A stretch of DNA of 37,501 nt from Planctomycetia bacterium (GCA_030527015.1 JAUNBR010000036.1:1-37501); one strand, 5' to 3'. Shown: positions 17,727 to 26,423, counted from the stretch's first letter. The notes: a model not told the origin generated them from the sequence alone. Numbers and translations are program-made.

Positions 17727-18076
17727 ATATGGCTCGAGGTAAATATGTCGCAGAATTTTAGTGATTTTATGCCTGGTGGAATTAAGGATGCTATAATTCA
17801 GATGGAATTATTTCTCGAGTTATGTTTCATCGATACATGATGAATTTCCACATTCCAGGCATTTTTTATGCCAGATACATTATAAATTTCCGCTTCCCTG
17901 GTATTTTACTTTGTTGAAAATACAGGCGTTCCGAGCTGCAGAAAACGGAAATTTAGAGTGGAACCAGGATATTTCGAAGAAAATCATTTTCTTTTGTGGC
18001 AGCAAAAAAGAATTTTATATGGAAACCCGTAAATTTGGGTTTTTGCATGGCGTACGTCCGGTCTGAAATAATACGA
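17727..18076. other. Convergent gap between AEC permease and hypothetical gene
   Basis: Carries an R-end fragment (about 17831-17866), a full reverse copy (17867-17971) and a small hairpin AAACCC/GGGTTT (18023-18042) followed by TT that may help end transcription. No gene is seen. Confidence 0.65.
17867..17971 (-). repeat. 105-bp family repeat with compensated hairpin
   Basis: The arms are GTATTTT and AAAATAC, a paired change from GCATTTT/AAAATGC. Confidence 0.88.
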
Positions 18077-18634
18077 TTAACATGCTTTTTGCGCTTCAGA
18101 AATCGCTTCCCGAATACGCTGGAAGGGTTCTTGAAGGTCAAAATCTATTAAAAGATCTTCCAAACATTTTTGCATGGCCTGAATATCTTCCGGTTTATTG
18201 TGCGCAGCACGTAAAAGATGATGATTCCAGAGAAACTCGGTTTCCGTGGCCTCAGGTTCTTTAGAAAATGCCTGAGGGGAAGTGTCTTTTCCCTGAGTCG
18301 TTCCTGATTTTTCGCAGACCAGTAAAATGGGAAGTGAAAACAGGTTCCGTACGCACATGATGCTGGGTAAATCGACACAGATGGCGCGCGGCATAATTTT
18401 TGATTTTTCGATAAGCGTTTTTGCGATCTGCTCTCCATAAAGAAAGGGTTCCAGCGTGGGACCGTAAAGAATCTGCTGGGCACGATTCGGACGTACCGGC
18501 GCGGTACAGTGAAATTCCACGGGCCGACCAGCGGGATTTAAAATCAGGTAACCGCCAAAAAGACCTTTTGTGGCATCCTGAATGACGGTTAAAAATCCGA
18601 GTGCTGATTTTTGTGATGTGGATGAATCTGCCAA
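18077..18634 (-). CDS. Conserved planctomycete-type hypothetical protein
   Basis: 185 residues, probably from a TTG start at 18634; no in-frame ATG lies near the start. The N-terminal half (LGFLTVIQDATKGLFGGYLI, NPAGRPVEFHCTAPVRPNRA, ILYGPTLEPFLYGEQIAKTL) matches a conserved pattern I recall from Pirellulales-type planctomycete genomes, where such proteins are uncharacterised. The C-terminus is charged and helical (AMQKCLEDLLIDFDL). No signal peptide or membrane segment is seen, so it is likely cytoplasmic. Its function is unknown. It stands alone on the minus strand, convergent with the AEC permease. Confidence 0.75.
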   Translation of the reverse strand: MADSSTSQKSALGFLTVIQDATKGLFGGYLILNPAGRPVEFHCTAPVRPNRAQQILYGPTLEPFLYGEQIAKTLIEKSKIMPRAICVDLPSIMCVRNLFSLPILLVCEKSGTTQGKDTSPQAFSKEPEATETEFLWNHHLLRAAHNKPEDIQAMQKCLEDLLIDFDLQEPFQRIREAISEAQKAC

Positions 18635-18860
18635 AATAAATGTTCCCGAAAAATAAAATTTAAGATGAGATATTTCTGTCTGCTTCCAGGTTCTGCTTTA
18701 TAGTGTTCTGGTATTATGAGCTGGAACCAGTAAAAATAAGGAGGTACCCATGTTTTCGAAAGAGTTTCTCAAAAAAAGTTTTTCATGTTCCATACAGATT
18801 TATTCTATCAAAAATTTTTCATGAGAAAAGTAGGAGTGGAGAAATTCAGTCTGAAATTTC

Positions 18861-18965
18861 TTATACCGGATACACGATAAAATCGTGCTTTCTTGGCATT
18901 TTGCTTTACTGAAAATACCGGGTTTAGAACCACAGAAAACGGAAATTTGAAGGAGAGCCAGTGTA
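18861..18965 (-). repeat. 105-bp family repeat
   Basis: TTATACCGGATACACGATAA start, hairpin GGCATTTT/AAAATACC, end AGGAGAGCCAGT. Confidence 0.85.
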
Positions 18966-18983
18966 ACGCAAAATTCGAATTAT

Positions 18984-19090
18984 GTCTGGAACCACTTTAA
19001 ATTTTCGTTTTATTCAGTTACTAAAATATATCCATTTTAATCAGTGCAAAATACAGAGAAAACAGGAATTTACCGTGCGTCGGGTGCATG
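18984..19090 (+). repeat. 105-bp family repeat, diverged centre
   Basis: CTGGAACCACTTTAAATTTT start and CCGTGCGTCGGGTGC end; centre altered. Confidence 0.7.
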
Positions 19091-19092
19091 AC

Positions 19093-19133
19093 GATAAAAA
19101 AAAGGATAAAAAGTAAATGTCTTTTTATCCTTT
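19093..19133 (-). terminator. Rho-independent terminator of the EF-hand lipoprotein gene
   Basis: A perfect 13-bp stem (19101-19113 with 19121-19133; loop of 7) is followed on the minus strand by a run of eight Ts. It sits 134 bases beyond the stop of the lipoprotein gene. Confidence 0.75.
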
Positions 19134-19266
19134 ATGTTCTGATGACGTATCTCGATTTCAGTTTTCATTTTTTGCATTATAAGAACATGAGTTTCATCAT
19201 GCATAAAATGCCAAAAAATCAAAATTCATAATGCATCGAGCAGAAATCATAGTACACGGAGTGAAT

Positions 19267-19872
19267 TTATTTCTTTTTCAGTTCCAGCTGATACGAATTA
19301 TTTTCAGCTAAATCAGGATTAATATCTGCGATTTCCAGACCCATTTTTTCAGGAGCATTCGAGATTCCTTCAAAAGTAATAATGTAAAAACCCCAGGGCA
19401 TTCCGGTGAGATTAGGGGGATTTACCGCAGCATCACAGGAGGCGGTGGCAGATCCCTCTGTAATGGAAGCAGTCGCGGGGTGAAATGCACTTCCTAAAAA
19501 AGGTTCTGGTGTGAAAATGATCGTTCCACTTTTAACGGGCTTTCCATTATACGTGACACTAAAGGCCGGACTGTGCAGCCCGACTCTGGCCGCCTGCCAC
19601 TCTTTAATGCGATTCGCGATTTCATCTGCGCTGATGCCACCATCCCCGTTTTTGTCCAGCCAGGCCAGTGAGGCCTTTAATGCAGGTGTGGCATCCAATT
19701 CATCTCCGCTGATTTTCCCGTCTCCATTTTTGTCGTAAAGTTTCATCGCTTCACTGCCAGCCGTGGACGCATTTACGGATGGTGGCTCAATTCGAGAGGG
19801 CTTCTTGTTTCCAAAACATCCCGTCAGTGAAATGAGAGAAAGAAATGTGACACATAAAAAAAATCGTTTCAT
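19267..19872 (-). CDS. EF-hand lipoprotein with beta-sandwich domain
   Basis: 201 residues. A signal peptide ends in the lipobox LTGC with the lipidated cysteine at 19, so it should be membrane-anchored. Two EF-hand calcium loops follow: DKNGDGKISGDE at 47-58 and DKNGDGGISADE at 73-84. The rest (FSVTYNGKPVKSGTIIFTPE, ending FYIITFEGISN) resembles the small transthyretin-like lipoproteins common in planctomycetes. The ATG at 19872 has the ribosome site AAGGA. A promoter at 20059-20087 and a terminator at 19093-19133 suggest a single-gene transcript. Role unknown; calcium-dependent cell-surface binding is an inference. Confidence 0.85.
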   Translation of the reverse strand: MKRFFLCVTFLSLISLTGCFGNKKPSRIEPPSVNASTAGSEAMKLYDKNGDGKISGDELDATPALKASLAWLDKNGDGGISADEIANRIKEWQAARVGLHSPAFSVTYNGKPVKSGTIIFTPEPFLGSAFHPATASITEGSATASCDAAVNPPNLTGMPWGFYIITFEGISNAPEKMGLEIADINPDLAENNSYQLELKKK

Positions 19873-20058
19873 CTTTTGTTTCCTTAATTAAAAATAATCT
19901 CTTTATTTTAATATAAATTTAAATGTTTTATGCCTGATGTATATAAAATTCCACTTTCTCGGTAAAACAAAAATGTCGACCAGCCTGCCAGAGGACAGAA
20001 AAATGATAAATTATAGAATTTCGAATATAAAAATAAAATCAGAACGAAGATATAATAT

Positions 20059-20087
20059 ATTATCACCTGTGTCTGTCATTACGTCAA
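20059..20087 (-). promoter_or_regulatory. Predicted promoter of the EF-hand lipoprotein gene
   Basis: On the minus strand TTGACG (20087-20082), a 17-base spacer and GATAAT (20064-20059) form a sigma-70-like promoter. The leader of about 180 bases contains a degenerate repeat. Confidence 0.55.
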
Positions 20088-20309
20088 GAGGATTTACAAA
20101 AAAATAAAAAATTTTTCATAAAAACCTGGACATAAGTTCATTCAGATGTCCGTGAAACTACGTAAAATTTTAGTTCTGTGTCCGATTTATTAATAAATTT
20201 TAACTTTTGCGGTATCCGGCTGTATGAGCCTTTTTGCCTGCACACGATAAAATTCCATTTTACGGCAGCATTTTCTTCGCGAAAAATACATATTTCGTGG
20301 TCATATATT

Positions 20310-20412
20310 TAGGTTCTCCTTTAAATTCCCATTTTGTGCGGTTCCTAAAACAGGCATTTTCAGCGAAGCAAAAATACCGGAGAAGCGGAAATTTATAGTG
20401 CCTCAGATAAAA
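20310..20412 (+). repeat. 105-bp family repeat
   Basis: Good copy with GGCATTTTCAGCGAAGCAAA and GGAGAAGCGGAAATTTATAG; a partial reverse copy (20241-20309) precedes it. Confidence 0.88.
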
Positions 20413-20534
20413 TGAAAATTTAATGGAAGTGCCGGTAAAAACGCATGAAAATAAAACGGAATGATACCAGTTTCTTTTTTATTTCTCTGCGTGGTAACGC
20501 AAAACAAAAAATAAAGTGACGTCAGAAAAAAAGG

Positions 20535-22058
20535 TTATTTTTCAGAAGGTTTTTTATTTTGTGGCGTATTTTCCGCTGCGATTACCGTTTCTCTGAGCCG
20601 AATCTGTTCTTCCAATTCATTTATAGGAGCATTATCGTAAAATTTGGCCATCAGGACCAGCGTTTCCGTAAACATTTTTTCGATCTGTTTTTGTGTGTTT
20701 TTCTCTGAAGAGTAAAACTCTTTTTGTTTTTCCAGAACTGTGCGTTCAAAAACTTCACGAGTCGGCAGGAGGCGAATTTCTGCCAGCATTTTTTTTGCAT
20801 TTTCCACATCATCCTCTTCCAGAAAAGTTTTAGCCCGGGCAAGATAAATCTGGCGGGAGGCGACCATATCCACCAGCTCTTGCTGCAGGCCGACATTAAT
20901 AGATTCCGTTTCAAGAATCATGTCCATATCTGGAATTTCTGCCGTAAGAAATGGTTCCTGACCAGGAATTATTGGAAGTTTTGCCAGAATAGTGGCTCCA
21001 CTTTTAACGATTACCAGAGCCAGAGGAGAGTCTTTTTGGGGCGGGATTTCGATTTCCCCGTGCCGATTCGTACGGCCTACAAGATAAAGTTTTTTTCCTG
21101 TCTTTTTGTCCAGCGTGTCGGCAGGCTTTAATTCTTCTGGAAGTAAATCTCTATTTTTATTTTCAGGGGTTACCGAGGCAGACGTTCCTAAAGTGTAAAC
21201 TGCGTAACCGGCCAGAGGTTTTCCTCGTTCCTGACGTGAAGTTAAACGCAGTATGGTACTTTTTTGGGTCGGATGGATGGCCAGTACCGTCTGTTCGATT
21301 CGGCCACGGCGGCGATTACTCAGCGGAGAACGTATTCCTGTTTCCAGTTTACAGAAAACATCTCTGTTCTGAAGTTCCTCCACGACTAAAAATGTCCATA
21401 TGACAGGCTGAATTTTTTGCGCCACACCTTTCGCATTATTATATCGGACGATTGGCATTCCGACCATTCCCGGTTTCATCAGCAGAATGCCTTTTTCCGG
21501 TGTGGGTAAATTGGCCGCTCTGACCCGTAAAGTCACTTTTTCACCGTCCAGAGATTCAATTATACTTATCGGAGCGAAAACACTCATCATGGAATGAAAT
21601 AAACAAGATCCCAGTTTCCAGGAAACAGGCACCTCTTCTTGGTAAATAGAGGAGAATGTTTGCATCCTGACATCCAGCTCCCGAGCAAAAATTTTATAGG
21701 ACCGAGTATCTGGAATGAAACGAACAGCCAAAAAAATAACTTTATCACCTCCGAGTATGTTTTCAGGAAGTGTACTGAACTGCAGGGAGTCTAAATTATT
21801 TATCATATTTCCCGCCAACGAACCAGGTGGTTCCATAAATGTAACATTCCAAGCACCGCCGATTCTGCTGTTTATCTGGTTTTCCAGATCAGATTTTAAA
21901 TGCGCTGTTATTTCAGAAGAATTTTGATTAGGCTCCACCGTTAATATAATAGTAATATTATACGGCGACATTTCCAGTAAAGACTGCGAAAAAACAGATG
22001 TCTGTACGCAGAAAATGAGCAAAAAAACAAAAATGGAAAATAATATACGTGTTTTCAT
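20535..22058 (-). CDS. Secreted planctomycete-type hypothetical protein
   Basis: 507 residues from the ATG at 22058, which starts a clear signal peptide (MKTRILFSIFVFLLIFCVQT, cleavage near VFSQS). The frame stays open 60 codons further upstream, but that part is a translated repeat copy (22084-22193), so I reject the longer start. The mature part has a globular N-terminal half (INSRIGGAWNVTF), a central stretch with conserved-looking blocks (GILLMKPGMVGMPIVRYN, IQPVIWTFLVVEE), a carboxypeptidase-regulatory-like segment (YLVGRTNRHGEIEIP) and a charged helical C-terminus. It resembles large uncharacterised exported proteins of Pirellulales. No catalytic motif is recognised. Confidence 0.75.
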   Translation of the reverse strand: MKTRILFSIFVFLLIFCVQTSVFSQSLLEMSPYNITIILTVEPNQNSSEITAHLKSDLENQINSRIGGAWNVTFMEPPGSLAGNMINNLDSLQFSTLPENILGGDKVIFLAVRFIPDTRSYKIFARELDVRMQTFSSIYQEEVPVSWKLGSCLFHSMMSVFAPISIIESLDGEKVTLRVRAANLPTPEKGILLMKPGMVGMPIVRYNNAKGVAQKIQPVIWTFLVVEELQNRDVFCKLETGIRSPLSNRRRGRIEQTVLAIHPTQKSTILRLTSRQERGKPLAGYAVYTLGTSASVTPENKNRDLLPEELKPADTLDKKTGKKLYLVGRTNRHGEIEIPPQKDSPLALVIVKSGATILAKLPIIPGQEPFLTAEIPDMDMILETESINVGLQQELVDMVASRQIYLARAKTFLEEDDVENAKKMLAEIRLLPTREVFERTVLEKQKEFYSSEKNTQKQIEKMFTETLVLMAKFYDNAPINELEEQIRLRETVIAAENTPQNKKPSEK

Positions 22059-22083
22059 GTCTGTATGATATATCTGGTTATGT

Positions 22084-22193
22084 TTTATCCTCGATGCACT
22101 ATAAATTTCCGCTTCCCCGGCATTTTTTGCTTCGCTGAAGATGCCGGCTTTCCGATCTGTACAAAATGGAAATTTAAAGGCGTATCTGTATAA
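22084..22193 (-). repeat. 105-bp family repeat upstream of the 20535-22058 gene
   Basis: Full reverse copy; extended stem CCGGCAT/ATGCCGG. It is translated in the artificial N-terminal extension of the downstream gene. Confidence 0.9.
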
Positions 22194-22263
22194 AAATTTT
22201 AATTTCGCACTTTTCGGTCTGCATTTTCTGCGAAACAAAATACTGGGGAAACCGGAAAATGCT

Positions 22264-22362
22264 GTTTTTACGTTAAATTTTAATTTTGCGTGTTTATGAA
22301 AACAGGGATTTCATCTGTCACGAAATGCACGAAAGTGAGAATTTATAAAGTGCGGGTATATA
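22264..22362 (+). repeat. 105-bp family repeat, degenerate
   Basis: GTTAAATTTTAATTTTGCG and GAGAATTTATAAAGTGCGGG retain the two halves. Confidence 0.55.
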
Positions 22363-22373
22363 TCGGCCTCTAC

Positions 22374-22479
22374 TTATACCCGATGCACTATAAATTTTCG
22401 CTTTCTCGGCATTTTTGCTTCGCTAAAAATTCTGCTTTAAGAGCCGCATAAAAGGAAATTTAAAGGAGAAGCTGTATAA
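22374..22479 (-). repeat. 105-bp family repeat
   Basis: TATACCCGATGCACTATAAA start, end GAAATTTAAAGGAGAAGCTG. Confidence 0.85.
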
Positions 22480-22563
22480 ATTAAATTTTCGCGTGGTTCT
22501 GAATGCGGATATTTTCAGCAAAATAAAATATTTCGGAGGTGAAAATTTACATAAGTCTGGAAT
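22478..22563 (+). repeat. 105-bp family repeat, degenerate
   Basis: AAATTAAATTTTCGCGTGG and GATATTTTCAGCAAAATAAA; weak R end. Confidence 0.5.
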
Positions 22564-22620
22564 AAAATATCTGGCTTTCTGATCACATAAAACTGAAATT
22601 TAAAATGGAATCATCATGTT

Positions 22621-22820
22621 ATAACCGAGGTGCTATAAAATTTCATTTTCCCGGCATTTTATACCCGATATACGATAAAATTCCGTCTTCCCGGCATTTT
22701 TGTTTCGCTGAAAATACTTGATTCAGAGGCACATAAAAAGGAAATTTAAAGTGAAACCAGTATTATACTTCCTGGAAATACCTGTGTTTTCTGATCCATA
22801 TAAAAAGGAAATTTAAAGTA
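22621..22820 (-). repeat. Older repeat copy split by an inserted copy
   Basis: Left part 22621-22661 (GCTATAAAATTTCATTTTCC, then CGGCATTTTA) and right part about 22763-22820 (TTATACTTCCTGGAAATACC to GGAAATTTAAAGTA) are the two halves of one reverse copy. Confidence 0.65.
22662..22762 (-). repeat. 105-bp family repeat nested inside an older copy
   Basis: Flanked by TA on both sides (22662-22663 and 22761-22762); nearly identical to 22821-22921. Confidence 0.88.
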
Positions 22821-22921
22821 TACCCGATACACGATAAAATTCCGTTTTCTCGGCATTTTTGTTTCGCTGAAAATACCTGATTCAGAGGCGCACAAAAAGG
22901 AAATTTAAAGTGGAATCAGTA
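22821..22921 (-). repeat. 105-bp family repeat, near twin of 22662-22762
   Basis: Shares CGATAAAATTCCG, TTTTTGTTTCGCTG, GATTCAGAGGC and AAAAAGGAAATT with its twin; flanked by TA dinucleotides. Confidence 0.9.
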
Positions 22922-22962
22922 TGCATGAAAAAAACTTACGGAAAAGTTCCGGAGGGATAACG

Positions 22963-23772
22963 TCATTCAGTGATTCTTCCTTCCATGGGACTACTGGCGG
23001 TGGCGTATAATTTACGTGGAATTCTTCCAGCATGATATGAATCGTAACCGGCCTGACAGGCATTTTTCATCGCCAGGGCCATTTTAACAGGGTCTTTCGC
23101 GTGAGCGATCGCCGTATTTAATAAAACGCCGTCCGCTCCGAGTTCCATGGCGTATGCCACATCACTGGCGGTTCCCACGCCTGCGTCTACAATTACAGGA
23201 TAATCCGGATCATTTTCCTTTAAATATTCCAGGCAGATGCGAATATTATTTGGGTTTAATATTCCCTGGCCGGATCCGATCGGACTTCCTGCAGGCATGA
23301 CACTTTTTGCCCCAGCTTCCTTTAGTCGCCGGGCGGTAATCGGATCATCTGTCGTATAAACCAGAACATGAAAACCATCTGCCACCAGCTGTTTTGTAGC
23401 CTCAAGTGTCGCCACAGGATCTGGTAAAAGTGTTTTCGTGTCTCCCAGTACTTCTAATTTTACCCAATTTGCGCCAGGATTTTTCGCCTGAGTAAGAAGT
23501 TCTCGGCCCAGACGTGCGACACGAATCGCGTCTTCTGCAGAAAAGCATCCGGCGGTATTCGGTAAAATGGTATATTTATTTAAATCGATAAAATCTAAAA
23601 TATTTTTTCCGTCTTTATTATAAAGGCGTTCTCTGCGAACCGCGACAGTTACACATTCTGTTCCGGAAATTTCCAGGGCCTGACGCATTAATTCATAAGT
23701 CGCATATTTTCCTGTTCCGACAAAAAGCCGGCTGTGAAAGTGATGTGTACCGATACACAGGAGATCACTCAT
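22963..23772 (-). CDS. thiG: Thiazole synthase ThiG
   Basis: Makes the thiazole ring of thiamine from 1-deoxyxylulose 5-phosphate, dehydroglycine and the ThiS thiocarboxylate. The 269-residue TIM barrel has the full family pattern: [60 protein letters not shown] with the Schiff-base Lys105, [14 protein letters not shown] and [20 protein letters not shown]. The ATG at 23772 has GAAGGAT upstream. thiS lies upstream on the same strand, 238 bases away, with a repeat copy between them. No thiH, thiO or thiF is adjacent. Confidence 0.97.
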   Translation of the reverse strand: MSDLLCIGTHHFHSRLFVGTGKYATYELMRQALEISGTECVTVAVRRERLYNKDGKNILDFIDLNKYTILPNTAGCFSAEDAIRVARLGRELLTQAKNPGANWVKLEVLGDTKTLLPDPVATLEATKQLVADGFHVLVYTTDDPITARRLKEAGAKSVMPAGSPIGSGQGILNPNNIRICLEYLKENDPDYPVIVDAGVGTASDVAYAMELGADGVLLNTAIAHAKDPVKMALAMKNACQAGYDSYHAGRIPRKLYATASSPMEGRITE

Positions 23773-23818
23773 AATCTATTATCCTTCTATTTTTATAATA
23801 TTATATATTTTTAAGAAA

Positions 23819-23922
23819 TTATACCCGACACACTATAAATTTTCGCATTTCCGACATTTTTTCTCTGCTAAAAATGTTTGCGTACAGAGCCACAAAACGG
23901 TAATTTAAAGTAAAACAGCATG
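23819..23922 (-). repeat. 105-bp family repeat between thiS and thiG
   Basis: TATACCCGACACACTATAAA start; diverged hairpin GACATTTT/AAAATGTT. Confidence 0.85.
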
Positions 23923-24010
23923 ACAAAAAATACGGGAAAATAAAATATACATTTATGGAGTATAAAACCAGTATAAATTTAGATTTTCTAAATTTTCCAA
24001 AAATGGCTGA

Positions 24011-24214
24011 TTAACCCCCGCCCACGAAAGTGACTGCTTCCACCTGATCACAGTCAGAAAGGATATAATCAGAATGTCTTGTCTGAGGAATTAACACTTT
24101 ATTTACTTCCACGGCAACTAATTTTTCAGCTAAACCTAATTCTTGTAAAAGATCCGTGATACTCTTTACTGAATCTGGAATTTCTGTCGGTGTTCCGTTA
24201 ACGATTAAATGCAC
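24011..24214 (-). CDS. thiS: Sulfur carrier protein ThiS
   Basis: A 67-residue ubiquitin-like carrier of the sulfur used by ThiG, ending in the essential Gly-Gly (TFVGGG). The family pattern is plain: VNGTPTEIPDSVKSITDLLQ, then VAVEVNKVLIP and CDQVEAVTFVGGG. The best start is the GTG at 24214, 9 bases after GAGAGG; no ATG fits. The frame runs open another 43 codons upstream, but those residues are a translated repeat copy (24264-24371) and should not be annotated. I see no TPP riboswitch upstream. Confidence 0.92.
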   Translation of the reverse strand: MHLIVNGTPTEIPDSVKSITDLLQELGLAEKLVAVEVNKVLIPQTRHSDYILSDCDQVEAVTFVGGG

Positions 24215-24263
24215 TTTTATATTCCTCTCTTCAAAAAATGATGAAAAATTTTTCGGATTCTCT

Positions 24264-24371
24264 TTTATACCCGATACACTATAAATTTCTGCCTCTCCGG
24301 CATTTTTGCTTCGCAGAAAATACCTGCTTTCAGAGCCGCACAAAACGGAAATTTAAAGTGGAATCAGTATA
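24264..24371 (-). repeat. 105-bp family repeat upstream of thiS
   Basis: Clean reverse copy. Read on the minus strand it makes the artificial N-terminal extension of ThiS. Confidence 0.93.
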
Positions 24372-24457
24372 AGTTTTCAGTTTCCTAGAATTTACTTGGC
24401 AGGGAATTCTGCCCGAGCAGGGTAAAGGAAAATGGATTTAAATAGTATCCGTATTTA

Positions 24458-25102
24458 TCATTCTTCTTCTGTCTGCATGGGGCGAATAAGTCGATCCGCG
24501 TGAATGCAATTAATCTCTTGAGTGAATGGAGCATTACTGGCGTGGGCAGTTCGATTCCAGGGCAAAACATAAGTCAGCGTAATACCTGTATTAACTTCTG
24601 TAATATGAAGTGCGGAAGACGCATAAGAGACATTTCCCCGACGTTCCGAATTATCATGTGCCGCCGTGGTCATAATATATTTTGGCTGGGAAGGCATCTG
24701 GACAGAACGAAGAGTGTTCGTACGGCTTTTCCCTTTTTTGGATGTTTGTACGTTATTTGCTAAAGTGATGGCTTTTTGTAAATCAGAAGTTACGTTTCCG
24801 GAATATTTCGCCTGAAATCCACTTCCTTTTTTGGCCATAACCGCGGCAGAGAGGTTTCCGCTAATGGTGTCTAAAACATATAGTGCCTCCACATTACTTT
24901 CGATCGTTCCAGCACAAGTAATAAAACCTTCCAGACGGTCACATCCATCTGCATAAACCACAGAAGGAGCGTTTTCCGTAAACGGACGATTATTTGTGCT
25001 GCCGTAAAGGATCCATGCAGTCATAAAACTGGCCATGATTCCTGTAAAAATACATAGTCCACAGACACAAAACACATAAAAATGAAAGGTACGGGTTTTC
25101 AC
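24458..25102 (-). CDS. Membrane-anchored planctomycete-type hypothetical protein
   Basis: 214 residues from a GTG start with the strong ribosome site AGGAGAG. One N-terminal membrane segment (about 8-33, FYVFCVCGLCIFTGIMASFM) is followed by a soluble part with VEALYVLDTISGNLSAAVM, PKYIMTTAAHD, SSALHITEVNTGITLTYVLPW. This pair of blocks (YVLD..TG.L.AAV and PkYlM....S.lyvaEv.TG....Y.lPW) is one I recall in uncharacterised Pirellulales proteins. Function unknown. It lies 243 bases upstream of thiS on the same strand, but the repeat between them argues against tight coupling. Confidence 0.75.
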   Translation of the reverse strand: MKTRTFHFYVFCVCGLCIFTGIMASFMTAWILYGSTNNRPFTENAPSVVYADGCDRLEGFITCAGTIESNVEALYVLDTISGNLSAAVMAKKGSGFQAKYSGNVTSDLQKAITLANNVQTSKKGKSRTNTLRSVQMPSQPKYIMTTAAHDNSERRGNVSYASSALHITEVNTGITLTYVLPWNRTAHASNAPFTQEINCIHADRLIRPMQTEEE

Positions 25103-25255
25103 GTTTTCTCTCCTAATAAAAATTTTATTTATTCTGAATGACCGGAGATTCTTCTTTTCAGACTAAAATCTCCATAAATATGCCAGGTTATATATTTATA
25201 CTGATTTTCATTTTAAGTAGTACCGGCAGCAAATATTCATATATCGTGAATAATG

Positions 25256-25362
25256 TACTGGTTCCACTTTAATTTTCCGTTTTTTGCGGTTCTTAAAGCC
25301 AGGTATTTTCTGCGAAACAAAAATGCCGGTGAAGCGAAATTTATAGCGTATCGGGTATAAAA
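25256..25362 (+). repeat. 105-bp family repeat
   Basis: TACTGGTTCCACTTTAATTT start, TATCGGGTATA end, variant hairpin GGTATTTT with AAAATGCC. Confidence 0.9.
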
Positions 25363-25367
25363 TACAG

Positions 25368-25460
25368 GATATAAATTTTCGTTTTTTGAGGCACGACCAA
25401 TAATTTTCTGCAGAGCAGGGAAATACCGTAAAACGAAAATTTAATAAAAGCTCTCGTATA
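25368..25460 (-). repeat. 105-bp family repeat, degenerate
   Basis: ATATAAATTTTCGTTTTTTG and ACGAAAATTTAATAAAAGC are mirrored; ends are poor. Confidence 0.5.
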
Positions 25461-25854
25461 ATATTTTAACCTATTTACATTAAAAACCAAGTTATGTCCC
25501 GTGTTTTTTATTTAAAAAAGTTTTTTTTTATGAAAAAACGGAAAAATATCCTTCATTTTTTATGGTTTCAGAAGCAGATATTTTATATCAGGTGGTGTAC
25601 ATAATAAAATATATACAGAAATAAATAAGATAAAATGTTAAGAAAAAAGTGCTTAAAACGAAAATAAAAAAAGATATGTTTTTGACATTCATTAATAATA
25701 TTTATAATGTATAAATATTAAAAAAATATAAAAGAAGATAAAAAATCGTGAAATGGAGAATGTTTTTCATCGTGACTCCCAATCGTCGAGGAACGAAGCA
25801 CCACACACTTCCTCTGATGGAAAATATTCATCCAGATCACGAAATATGAATTAT

Positions 25855-25959
25855 TTATACTCGATGTACGATAAAATTCCGCTTCTTCGGCATTTTTGCT
25901 TCACCGAAAATGCCTGCTTTAAGCCGCACAAAATGGAAATTTAAACAAGAACCAGCTGT
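25855..25959 (-). repeat. 105-bp family repeat
   Basis: TATACTCGATGTACGATAAA start; hairpin GGCATTTT/AAAATGCC intact. Confidence 0.88.
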
Positions 25960-26318
25960 ATGTAAATAAAATTCATTTTTGTAGAAATCAGACAACAATT
26001 TTTTAATGTGAAATAATTTATTAGAAATGTATAAAAAGGAAATATTAAACGACCACGGTTATTATACATTATCGCATTTTTTTGCCAGATGTATGAGAAA
26101 ATACTGTAAAAACGTAAAATTCGATATAAATTTCACTTAAATTATAATAGAAAAATGGAAAAAAAGAGAAAATACAAAAAAAAGTAAAAAATTTTGTATT
26201 TTGACACAAAATAAAGAAACAGATATATTTTAAATTATAGTTTTTTGTAACTATTAAAATATTTTTACATAAAAATATTTAGTGAAACAAAAAGTAAAGT
26301 GTATCAGAAATAAGAATG

Positions 26319-26423
26319 ATACTCCCGATGCACTATAAAATTCTGCTTTTTCGGCATTATACTTCGCTGAAAATACCTGTTTTCAGAGCTGCACAAAACG
26401 GAAATTTAAAGGAGAATTAGTAT
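26319..26423 (-). repeat. 105-bp family repeat
   Basis: ATACTCCCGATGCACTATAA start; centre GGCATTATACTTCGCTGAAA. Confidence 0.88.

Larger units (their letters stand above)
18635..19266. other. 630-bp gap with repeats and a terminator
   Basis: Holds a reverse copy (18861-18965), a forward copy (18984-19090), a terminator hairpin (19093-19133) and a very degenerate right half near 19160-19245. No gene is seen. Confidence 0.65.
19873..20534. other. 660-bp gap with promoter and repeats
   Basis: Contains the lipoprotein promoter (20059-20087), a degenerate repeat (about 19931-20030), a partial reverse copy (20241-20309) and a full forward copy (20310-20412). No gene is seen. Confidence 0.65.
22059..22962. 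other. 900-bp repeat-packed region upstream of the 20535-22058 gene
   Basis: Almost wholly made of repeat copies: 22084-22193, 22264-22362, 22374-22479, a degenerate one at 22478-22563, fragments at 22564-22615, and a nested group at 22621-22921. No gene is seen. Confidence 0.75.

Noticed and set aside
24215..24457. A TPP riboswitch upstream of thiS
   Set aside because: The conserved CTGAGA and ACCTGATCTGG-type blocks are not present; the space is taken by a repeat copy.
25753..25944. A 63-codon plus-strand frame
   Set aside because: More than a third of it is the repeat copy at 25855-25959.
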